Shown here piece after piece: positions 55,728 to 64,000 of a stretch of 64,000 bases of DNA (position 1 is its first letter; every line of letters begins with the position of its first letter). Source of the stretch: Saussurea involucrata (Eukaryota; Streptophyta; Magnoliopsida; Asterales; Asteraceae). The stretch covers positions 91,782,295 to 91,846,294 of the forward strand of contig CM066327.1 in assembly GCA_033807775.1 (NCBI GenBank), given 5' to 3'. Both the position numbers and the translations under genes were made by a program. The notes beneath the pieces were generated by a model. The model was not told the origin of the DNA and made no database searches. It saw only the letters and a program-made list of their open reading frames with translations.

Positions 55728-56514
55728 TGTTAGCTCCAATCTTTCTGTTAATAGAAGTATTGAAAAATAGGGTAAGTTTAGAAGTCGTCGACAGAGGCGC
55801 TACCGAGTAGCCGAGTAACCGAGAAGACAGAAGTCTTCGACAGAGCCTCCGTCGGGTTAGCCAAGAAGACCGAAGTAAAGAAGCAACATAAGACTCTTCT
55901 AAACGGACAAGGCCACAGAGCTTTTGTCATACTTGACAGAGCCTCTGTGGTAAAAATAAGATCTACGCAAAAGATCTAAACAAGGACAAGCGTGCTTCTT
56001 ACAATATCTGCCATTCGAAGGTTTTGAAGATCATTCTGACAAGGCGTGACCTGACAACTCCACGTGTCAAACTCTGATAGGTGTCAGCCTAAAGCAGAAT
56101 ACGGAGCATTTAATGAATGTTGTATCTGCAACAGTTCCAGAATAGTGTTTTGTACCTTCCAGCAACTGTTAAAAGTAGTGTCTTAGTACCTACCATCCTT
56201 AGTATCAAAATCTTGTCCCCTTTAGAAGTAGAATAAATAGAAGGTTCATGTGAGCTCTTCTATTAAGCTTTTGCACGACACACACACCTTTAGAGCACAT
56301 TGTTATCAAACCTTTCGGTGTTCTTGGTGTTCTTATTATATCAAATACAATGAATCATTGAGTTATTTATCTGTCTTATTTACACTTCTTGTATTTGATA
56401 TTGTGTGTTATTCTACCTCATTATATCTGTTAGTTCGTTAAAACGCTTCCGCATTATATATTGTTTGAACTAATTAGATAGAATCATCATTGTTAAGCAA
56501 AACAGGAACCAACA
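55728..56514 (+). repeat. 3' LTR of Copia A
   Basis: 787 bp, TGTTAGCTCC...GAACCAACA. It keeps the AATAAATAG/TATA-like region (about 56231-56240) missing from the 5' LTR. A G-box lies in CCACGTGTC (about 56063). Some CAGAGSCTCTG sites are mutated here (for example at 55840, CAGAGCCTCCG). Confidence 0.93.
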
Positions 56515-57442
56515 TCTTCCGATATCCTCCTCTTCCAAACTCCTTTGTTAGCAGAGCTAATGATTTAGCTATTGAGGCCATCGTTGCCTCCTCGTCTATC
56601 ACCTCATCTTCAGAGCTATCGACAATCATCACTTTCTTCTTTTTCTCCTTCTTCTCCTTCTTTTCCTCCTCTTCCACGGCTTTCTTAGGCTTCTCCTTTG
56701 CCTCTGTAGTCTTCCCCACAAGTGCCAGAGGCCCAGCAGTCTGAGATTTTGCCTGGGCGATTTGGGGTTCTTGAGCTGCCAATGTTCCATAAAGATCTGA
56801 TAGGCTCCAGGTGTCTAGGTCCTGATTTGTTTGTAGGGACATAGACAGTTGGAGCCATTCTTCGTTGAGACTCTTTAAGAACATGACATTGTTTTCTTCT
56901 GAAGTTTTGTGGATCCCAAACTTCTTGCACTTGTTTATCAAGGAGTTAAACCTGTCATACGTAGACTGCAGAGACTCTGTCGGCAGAGCTTTGAATGAGT
57001 AATACTCATTGACACATTGGGCTCTGTGATTTTTCTGAGTTTTAGCCCCTCCTTCTAACTGTTTTTCCAGTTCCTTCCACAGATCGTATGCAGATTCACA
57101 CGCATCTAGGGATTGGAAGAGGTCATTGGGGATGGCCATTATTAGAATTCAGTTTGCCTTCTGTGCCAATTCGTATTTTACCCAGTCAGGATCAGACCAT
57201 TTATCTTTTGACTTAGGTTTCTCGTGCGCAGGAATTTCTGGAGTGTCGTCTGTTGCAGGTACACGTGGTACAGAGAGCATAGGAACGAAGGGAGGAATGT
57301 GGATGTAGTGAAGAGCTTCTTTGTCAGTACCCTCGAAGAAATGAATCATTTGAATCTTCCACTGTGGGTACTCATCTCTAAGTAGAGTGGGTGGTTTTGT
57401 TAAAGAGCCGCCAGAAAAGTAGTTGTTGGTGTTTGCTGCCAT
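56515..57442 (-). pseudogene. Copia B gag N-terminal part
   Basis: ATG at 57442 on the minus strand (MAANTNNYFSGGSLTKPP). The capsid region has YPQWKIQMIHFFEGTDKEA, IMAIPNDLFQSLDACESAYDLW and YYSFKALPTESLQSTYDRF. A TGA (57149-57151) replaces an Arg codon after AQKAN. It continues through a Glu/Lys-rich stretch to MASIAKSLALLTKEFGRGGYRK, where Copia A cuts it; the rest is at 39376-39022. Gag is the structural protein of the particle. The sequence is close to A and C but distinct, so B is a separate copy of the same family. Confidence 0.9.
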
Positions 57443-57733
57443 TTTGAATAGTTTTGGAAAATACCAGAAAACAAAGTACAAACTTAAATTTTCAGATGAT
57501 GGGGTTAAGATTTTTTGAAAAGAGATTACAAGCTTGAAAACTTTAAGCGATGCACTAAAATGGAGAGTTTTAACCGAGAAAACAGATTCTGCAGGTTTAC
57601 CAAGGTCGAACAGGTCGAGAATGGCAGAAAAACAGAGTCTGTTTGAAATATTCGAAGAACAGGTCAAAATCTAACCAAGTTTGTACCAAAAATCATTGTA
57701 AGAGAGGATCTCTTGATATAGAAAATCAAGGAT
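57443..57733 (-). other. Untranslated leader of Copia B
   Basis: About 290 bp between primer site and gag. It aligns in reverse with the leaders of A (40120-40408) and C (58993-59278). No ORF is conserved among the three. Confidence 0.7.
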
Positions 57734-57748
57734 GGCTCTGATACCAAT
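57734..57748 (-). other. Primer-binding site of Copia B
   Basis: Minus strand ATTGGTATCAGAGCC directly next to the LTR end CCAACA. Confidence 0.92.
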
Positions 57749-58205
57749 TGTTGGTTCCTATTTTACTTAACAATGATAGTTTATCTATTAGTTCAAAACA
57801 GAATGATGTACGGAAGCGTTTTTAGAGAACTAATAAGATATTTAAGGTAGAAGAACACACAATGTCAAATACGTGAGATGTAAATAACACAAGTTATAAC
57901 TCAATAACCCACTATATATTGATATAAATAAAACACCAAGAACACCGAAGGTTAAATAAGAATTTTGCTCTTAAGGGTGTGTGTGTTGTGCTAATAGAAG
58001 AGCTCAACATCAGTCTTCTATTTATACTATTCATCAGGGGACAAGTTCTAGACATAAAGGACTTAAAGGTACAAGACACGATCGTGAAACTACTACTGGT
58101 ATAACGTTAATGTAGTGCGCCGTTTTCTGCTAAAGCTAAAACCCATCAGAGTTTGACACGTGGAGTTGTCAGGGCACGCCTTGTACGAATGATCTTTAGG
58201 ATCTT
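57749..58205 (-). repeat. 5' LTR of Copia B, inner part
   Basis: 457 bp. On the minus strand it ends GAACCAACA. It is cut at 58205 by Copia C. The rest of the LTR should lie right of C, outside the window. It contains the complement of the CCACGTGTC G-box region (near 58158). Confidence 0.88.
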
Positions 58206-58975
58206 TGTTAGCTCCAATCTTTCTGTTTATAGAAGTATTGAAAATAGGCTAAGTATAGAAGTCTTCGACAGAGGCTCTGCCGAGTCACCGAGAAGACCAA
58301 AGCATAGAAGTCTTCGACAGAGGCTCTGCCGAGTAACCGAGAAGACCGAAGTAAAGAATCGCAAGAAGACACTTCAATGCGGACAAGGCCACAGAGCCTC
58401 TGTCACACTTGACAGAGCCTCTGTGGTATAAAAGACTAGAGCTCTATACTAAGGACAATCGTGCTTCTCACGATTTCTGCTGTACGAAGATCCTGAAGAT
58501 CATTCGTACAAGGCGTGGCCTGACAACTCCACGTGTCAAACTCTGATGGGTCCTAGCCTTAGTAGAAGCCGGCGCATTTTATTAACGTTGTACCTGCAAC
58601 AGTACCTGAATAGTGTCTTTGTACCGTCAGTCCTTGTTGTCCAGAACGTGTCCCCTTTAGAAGTAGTATAAATAATTAACGTTGTACCTGCAACAGTACC
58701 TGAATACTCATGTTGAGTTCTTCTATCAAGCTTTGCACGATACACACACCATTATAGCAGATTTCTTGTATAACTTTCGATGTTCTTGGTGCTTTATTTA
58801 TATCAATATACAGTGGGTTATTGAGCTAATTATCTAAGTTATTTCCACTTTATACATTTGATATTGTGTGTCTTCTACCTTATTATATCTTTTAGTTCGC
58901 TAAAACGCTTCCGCATTATATCTTGTTTGAACTATTAGATAGAATCATCATTGTTAAGCAAAACAGGAACCAACA
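58206..58975 (+). repeat. 5' LTR of Copia C
   Basis: 770 bp, TGTTAGCTCC...GAACCAACA. TATAAATA is at 58667-58674. A 32-bp piece (58581-58612, starting ATTAACGTTG) is repeated at 58675-58706, directly after the TATA box, where A has none; this is a templated insertion. Four perfect CAGAGSCTCTG sites lie at 58269, 58318, 58392 and 58413, and there is a G-box at about 58530. Confidence 0.92.
58667..58674 (+). promoter_or_regulatory. TATA box of Copia C LTR
   Basis: TATAAATA, at the place where Copia A's 3' LTR has AATAAATAG. Confidence 0.6.
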
Positions 58976-58989
58976 ATTGGGGTCAGAGC
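58976..58989 (+). other. Mutated primer-binding site of Copia C
   Basis: ATTGGGGTCAGAGC, where A and B have ATTGGTATCAGAGC. The two changes (TA to GG) would weaken tRNA-Met pairing unless they arose after insertion. Confidence 0.8.
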
Positions 58990-59278
58990 GGTTCTTGATT
59001 TTCTATATCAAGAGATCCTCACTTACAATGATTTTTGGTAGAAACTTGGACTTTTAACCTATTTTTCATATCTTTCAAAACATCATCTGTTTTTCTGCCA
59101 TTCACGACCTATTTCGACTTTGGTAAACTTACAGAATCTGTTTCTTCGGTTAAATCTCCATTTTAGTGCATTGTTCAAAAGTTTTAAAGCTTATAAAAAA
59201 CCATTAGAAACATCCACTTCATTCTCTGAAGGTTTACTGTTCATACCCTATTTTCTTGATTTCTCAAACCCTCTTAAA

Positions 59279-60586
59279 ATGACAAACACTAACAACTTCT
59301 TCACGACTGGTTCTTTAACCAAGCCACCCACACTACTCAGAGATCAGTACCCTCAATGGAAGATACGAATGATTCACTTCTTGGAGGGTACTGACAAATA
59401 ACTCATCTACTATATCAACAATCCTCCTTTCGTACCAATGATCACACTACCCCGTGTACCTGGCACAGACGACACTCCAGAAATCCCTGCTCACGATAAA
59501 CCAAAGACCAAGGACAAGTGGTCAGATAATGATTGGGCAAAATATGAAGTTGCTCAGAAAACTAAGAGACTTCTGATCATGGCCATACCCAATGACCTTT
59601 TCCAATCCCTAGATGCGTGTCAATCTGCATACGATATGTGGAAGGAACTGGAAAAACAACTGGAGGGTGGGGCCAAAACTCAGAAGAACCGCAGAGCCCA
59701 ATGCATCAACGAGTACTACGCATTCAAAGCTCTGCCAACAGAATCTCTACACTCAACATATGATCGGTTCAACTCTTTAATCAACAAATGCAAGAAGTTC
59801 GGAATCCATAGAACTTCTGAGGAGAACAATGTCATGTTCCTAAAGAGTCTCAATGAAGAACGGCTTCAGTTGTCTATGTCTCTGCAAAGAAATCAGGACT
59901 TAGACTCCTGGACTCTGTCAGATCTCTATGGAACGTTGGCAGCCCAAGAGCCTCAGATTGCACAAGCTAAAGCTCAAATCAGTGCACCTCTTGCGCTGGT
60001 TAGTAAGGCTACAGAAGCAAAAGAGAAGCCGAAAAAGGAGAAAGTTGCGGAAGAAAAGAAGGAGAAGAAGAAGAAAATCTTGATTGTTGATAGTGAAGAG
60101 GAGGAGGTGGTGGAAGAAGAAGAGGCAACTATGGCCTCGATAGCTAAATCGTTAGCTCTTTTGACAAAGGAATTCAGCAGAGGATATCAGAAGAAGTCTG
60201 GTAATGAACGTTACGGAATAGATGATCGTGGAAGAGAAGGATCAAATGACAAGAACGACAGAGGTGTCGACCAACAGAGGTCGAATGACAGGAATGACAG
60301 AGGTGGTGACCGACAGAGGTCAGATGACAAAGCTGGCAACGCTCCACAAAACCAAGGATGTTACAATTGTGGCAAGCCAGACCACTATGCCAATGAATGC
60401 AGGAGCAAATCAAACCGCCCTCAGAGGGATTCTGCTTTCTACAAAAAGAAAGCAGAATATTATGCTCAGAAGTCACTCATGGTGAATCAAGAAAACTGGC
60501 AGTCAGATACATCCTCTGGCGAAGGAGAAAAGAAGAACGCCCTGTTTTGTGGCATGGCAGACGTCAGCTCCGACTCCGATAGTGAG
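59279..60586 (+). pseudogene. Copia C gag (exon part)
   Basis: ATG at 59279 (MTNTNNFFTTGSLTKPP). The frame is whole except for TAA at 59399 (after FLEGTDK; A has a Glu codon there). Capsid motifs are KTKRLLIMAIPNDLFQSL and NEYYAFKALPTESLHSTYDRF. A Lys/Glu-rich stretch follows, then one intact zinc knuckle CYNCGKPDHYANEC (CX2CX4HX4C), then NQENWQSDTSSGEGEKKN and SSDSDSE at the donor site. This is the best-kept gag in the window and the best guide to the family. Unspliced, the frame meets TAA at 60614. Confidence 0.92.
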
Positions 60587-62357
60587 GTATCCACTTCTGA
60601 CTCTTACACTAATTAAGCAGAAGCTGATTTGCTTAAACTAACCATTGAACACACAGAACTTAAAAAGACCTGCGAAAGTGTTCAGAAGAAGCTTACCTTC
60701 TTTGAGAGAGAAGCTAGACTTCTCACTCATGAAAAGGCTAAAATCTTTCAAGAAAAGGAATAAATTGAAACAAACTGGAACAAACACCTAAATCCTTTGA
60801 AAGAAAAGATTTCTGAACTTAACTCAGCCTTAAAAGCAAAATCTAAAGAACTTATGGACGTTAAGTGCGACAGAATGAATAGCCTAGCTCTTAAACATTA
60901 TTTTCAAAAGGAAAGAGAAGTCCTCTATCAAAATTTACTCATAAGAGATCTTTTAATCAAGAAATATCAAGATGCACAGAAGGTGTACGAGAAAATTAAT
61001 ACACAAATAGGAAGACGGGGAATTGGCTTCTGTGATATAGATCCATACACTGGAAACAAAAGAAACAAGTCTATGTCCTCTCTATTTCATATTGGTAACC
61101 CCGAGACTCAAAAGGCGAAAAGACTCTGGGGAACCTCACCAGAGGAAACCTCTGAAGATGATAAATGTGTGGTTTGAAAACACAGATTTGTCACCTTCAA
61201 TCTCTGTCAAAAGAGAATCCAAACATAAGGAATATCTGAAAACTCAAGATCAGATAGGTATCTTCAAGTTTGGTAACCCCGAGACTCAAACACAGGTTGC
61301 CTTTGTCTGCATGATAAACTCTGAAAAGAAATCAACGGCAGAGGCACCTGAGTTCAAGCCTAACATTTCAGAAGAAAAAGTTAAAGTTATCTCTGAAAAG
61401 GAGTTGATGGAAATCGGGAAAAATAACTTTTACGAAAATCTCTGTACACCCTCTACCGATCAAAATCTCTCTGATGAAACCTTAATAGATACTTCTGTTG
61501 ACTTGGAAAATAATCTCACTAAAAAAGATGAAAGCAAGTATGGCACATGCTCTGAAAATCTAGCCTCTGTCGAAAGAGAACTAAGTGACTCAACCTCTGT
61601 ATATGAGGACGATTCATCCTCTGACGAATCTGAGACTGACTCTAAGTCAGAGAAAGTACCTTGTGACTCAAAGGATTTTAAACTACCCTCTGGAGTTCTT
61701 AACATAACTATTCCTCCCAAGGAGAAAATCACAAGAGTTCCTATCTGTCCTGATTTTTTGGACATGTGTATACAAGCCAAAACCTCTCTTGAGCTTGAGA
61801 AAATCAAACAACAAAATAAAACGTCCTCTCAAAATTCAACAAGTTCAAAGACTTCAAAACCCTTAAGGCCTATTAAAGAAAAACTAACATGGCAACAGAA
61901 GGGTAAATGGGCTGAAAATAACAAATCTTTTTCTTCTGTGACAGTGAAACCTGCAGAAGTTCACCACAGAAGGCTGCTCTCAACAAAGGATTTTGCAAAC
62001 AACAATCTAGCCTACATAGGTCTTCTTGTAATAGGAAGTCAAATGTTAGGATAGAATGTAATGCCTCTGTGCCCCCATTTAATGTTTTCAATGAAAAGTT
62101 CAAGCAAATCTCTTCGCACATTCATTATTGTCATTGTTTTGATCTCATGTATCGATTAAATCAACATTTCTCAAGTCCACACTATTTCCTCTCTACACCC
62201 AAAAAGAACACTGAATTCAAGGGTAAGAAGAAAAACAAAATGGTTCTACAAAAGAAGCTAAAACCAAACCCAAGAATGCTAAGGCAAACTTGAAGACCCC
62301 TAACAAAGCTGGACCCATTTGGATATGGGTACCTAAAACTCTCTGATTGTCTTGCAG
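60587..62357 (+). other. Intron-like, coding (exitron-type) segment between gag and pol, Copia C
   Basis: GAG|GTATCC ... TGTCTTGCAG|AAG, 1771 bp, phase 0 on both ends, the same borders as in Copia A. The gag frame continues inside, with stops at 60614 and 60761: EADLLKLTIEHTELKKTCES, then a helical part (60797-61177). After a small duplication around GNPETQ and a shift come 61110-62050 with VPICPDFLDMCIQAKTSLEL. The last coding-like words are GPIWIWVPKTL, then TGA (62344-62346), 11 bases before the splice junction. In other Copia elements a similar WVPK sequence sits directly before protease, so this is old Gag coding sequence now removable by splicing. Confidence 0.75.
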
Positions 62358-64000
62358 AAGCAGTATGTGCCAATATGGTATCTTGACTACGGATGCTCGC
62401 GGCACATGACTGGCGACAGAGGTCTACTATCCTCCTATAAAGATAAACTCGATGGAGGATCTTTGACTTTTGGTGACAACAAAAAGAGGTATATAAAAGG
62501 CCACGGAGTCATCAAAAAGGAAAATATAACCGTATGCAAAGTTGCATATGTGGATGTCCTTAAGCACAATCTTCTCAGTGTTAGCCAACTCTGCGATACA
62601 GGTTTCGACGTAATGTTCAAAAGAACCTTCTGCTCTCTACAAGGTGAGGACACAGGAGTCGAACTTCTGCGAGCCGAACGAAGAGGCGATCTTTACCTCA
62701 TGAACTTCTGTGCCAAGAACAAGGAAGACAAGCTCTGCCTTGTTGCTTGTAAAAGTGAAGAAGCTTGGTTATGGCATAACAGGTTCTGCCACCTAAATTT
62801 TCATACTCTAGTTAAGCTTGTTAAACTTCATCTAGTCAAAGGTCTGCCAAATGTTAAATTTAATAAAGATCATTTGTGCTCTGCTTGCGAAATGGGAAAA
62901 CTCAAAAGAGCTTCCCATAAAGGCAAAACTGATGTATCTTGCCCTAGGCCTCTATGCATGCTTCATGTTGACCTCTGCGGTCCAATCGCTACACAGAGCC
63001 TAGGTGGCAAGAAATATATACTTGTCTTGATCGATGAATATTCAAGATTTACATGGGTTGAATTTGTCAGACAGAAATCAGATGTTCCAAACATTCTGAT
63101 AAATTTAATGAAAAGAATTCAAGTTATGTATGAGTGCAGGATTCAAAAACTAAGAAGCGACAATGGCACATAATTCAAAAACTCTATCATTGAAGCCTAT
63201 CGTACAGAAGAAGGCATATCACAGAACTTCTCTGCTGCACGCACCCCACAACAAAATGGTATGGTTGAACGAAAGAACCGCACGCTTGTGGAGGCTGCAA
63301 GAACTATGCTGACAGCATCGGGATTACCAATGTCCTTTTGGGCAGAAGCTGTATCAACCGCTTGCTACACCCAAAATCGATCAACCATAGTAAAGAGGCA
63401 CATCAAGACACCGTATCACTTGATCAACAAAAGGCGACCAAACATCAAGTTCTTTCATGTATTTGGATGCAAGTGCTTTGTCTTAAATGATAGAGAAACA
63501 AGAGGAAAGTTTGAGGTGAAAGCAGATGAAGGCAAGTTCATTGGGTACTCTGCCACATCTAAGGCCTATAGAGTTTATCTTCTGCGATCACGAACCATTA
63601 TAGAAAGCATCAATGTGTATTTTGACGATTCCTTCCAAAAGACTTCTGAACAAATCAGTTCAGAACTAGGTCTAAAGAAGGAATCCTCTGGCATCTCAAA
63701 GACAAGAGAAGAAGACTTAAATCTTCTATTTGAAGAGATGTTCCATGATGATATTGATCCCCCGGTTGGAGCCGTCAGAGCCTCTCGAGAAACATCTTCT
63801 GCAAACCAGACTGAGTCAGGTATATCTCTAACTGGTCCATTAAATACTTCATCCTCTTATGTGAATCATACAGATTTACATGCTGAGGGGGAGCGAACAG
63901 AAGCTGAAGATAATACAACCAAGGACTCAACCACAGAGGCTCCTGGAATACCTACTCCAGCGACTACAGAGGAATCAATACCAGAGGAAAACGAAGACTC
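62358..64000 (+). pseudogene. Copia C pol, 5' part (protease, integrase)
   Basis: The protease motif reads WYLDYGCSRH: the catalytic D-S-G is D-Y-G (62385-62393), which should inactivate it. Pre-integrase (WHNRFCHL, CSACEMGK) and integrase follow (LHVDLCGPI, RSDNGT, then TAA at 63171 in place of a Glu codon, then RTPQQNGMVERKNRTLVEA). Past this stop the frame is open to the window end through KFIGYSATSKAYRVYLLRS and a Ser/Thr/Glu-rich linker (LNLLFEEMFHDDIDPP). RT and RNase H lie beyond 64000. Confidence 0.9.

Larger units (their letters stand above)
39377..56514 (+). mobile_element. Copia A: SIRE/Maximus-like element (17.1 kb with insert)
   Basis: LTR 39377-40105, Met primer site, gag, intron-like segment, pol, post-pol spacer, envelope-like ORF, polypurine tract, LTR 55728-56514. 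The flanks CCTTC (39372-39376) and TCTTC (56515-56519) are a 5-bp target duplication with one change. Removing A rejoins Copia B gag (GGYRK then DEYERD). A solo LTR (46629-48779) interrupts RNase H. Without that insert the element is about 15 kb, long for Copia but usual for this lineage. Confidence 0.93.
4732..58205 (-). mobile_element. Copia B: SIRE/Maximus-like element, split by four insertions
   Basis: B is the host of the nest. Its fragments can be joined by homology to Copia A. 57749-58205 is the inner part of the 5' LTR, broken by C; 57734-57748 is the primer site. 57442-56515 is gag, broken by A; 39376-39022 is the rest of gag; 39021-35624 is pol. 35623-34575 is the post-pol part, broken by gypsy G. 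23209-22893 is the leader and 22892-4732 the envelope-like ORF, tandemly amplified and broken by D. B's own 3' LTR would lie left of the window. B lacks the gag-pol intron found in A and C. Confidence 0.85.
58206..64000 (+). mobile_element. Copia C: SIRE/Maximus-like element (5' part, runs off window)
   Basis: 5' LTR, primer site, gag, intron-like segment and pol up to the linker after integrase. Candidate target copy ATCTT (58201-58205); its partner lies beyond the window. It inserted in Copia B's 5' LTR. It is close in sequence to A (same family). Confidence 0.9.

Noticed and set aside
189..58989. tRNA gene fragments
   Set aside because: The TGGTATCAGAGC strings are primer-binding sites next to LTR ends; no cloverleaf or other tRNA parts are near.

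Overview
This window is plant nuclear DNA made almost entirely of LTR retrotransposons inserted into one another. I see no host gene, rRNA or tRNA gene, and no bacterial or viral genome. The tRNA-Met-type primer sites, SIRE/Maximus-like Ty1/copia elements with a large extra ORF after pol, and a Tekay-type Ty3/gypsy chromovirus with ~2.75 kb LTRs point to a eudicot. An Asteraceae species is plausible, but only from general familiarity with such families. The lack of genes and the deep nesting suggest a heterochromatic region.

Layout. The oldest traceable element is Copia B on the minus strand. Its pieces read right to left: 5' LTR part 57749-58205, gag 57442-56515 and 39376-39022, pol 39021-35624, post-pol region 35623-34575, envelope-like leader 23209-22893, and envelope-like ORF leftward to 4732. 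It was broken by: Tekay gypsy G (minus, 23210-34574); Copia A (plus, 39377-56514), which itself holds a 2151-bp solo LTR (46629-48779); Copia C (plus, 58206 to beyond the window); and element D (plus, 1198-4731), which in turn holds a minus-strand relative F (1-1197). The host-site duplications fit this order. After D landed in B's envelope-like ORF, the D-LTR/B-ORF junction was amplified into a tandem array of 4.47-kb units (4163-22929; four full units plus one internally deleted unit).

How the genes work. Copia A, B and C share LTR, Met primer site, gag (with zinc knuckle), protease, integrase, RT and RNase H. A and B also have a long envelope-like 3' ORF; C runs off the window before reaching that point. 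The most striking feature lies between gag and pol. A and C carry a ~1.76-kb segment with good GT...AG borders (41815-43568 and 60587-62357). It codes for a long C-terminal extension of Gag and ends in a stop just before the AG. B lacks exactly this segment, and its gag runs in frame into protease. B therefore looks like a reverse-transcribed spliced RNA, and splicing may be the switch between a long Gag and Gag-Pol. D's envelope-like ORF also has a 157-bp GT...AG intron that restores its frame.

All coding regions seen here are damaged by stops or frameshifts, so no element in the window looks autonomous in its present form. Other patterns of note are a palindromic 11-mer (CAGAGSCTCTG) and its half-sites repeated through the A/B/C family, a different short motif (TCAGCG) repeated through the D/F family, hairpin repeats with matched base changes in the gypsy LTRs, and a promoter-like motif set before the envelope-like ORF in both A and B.
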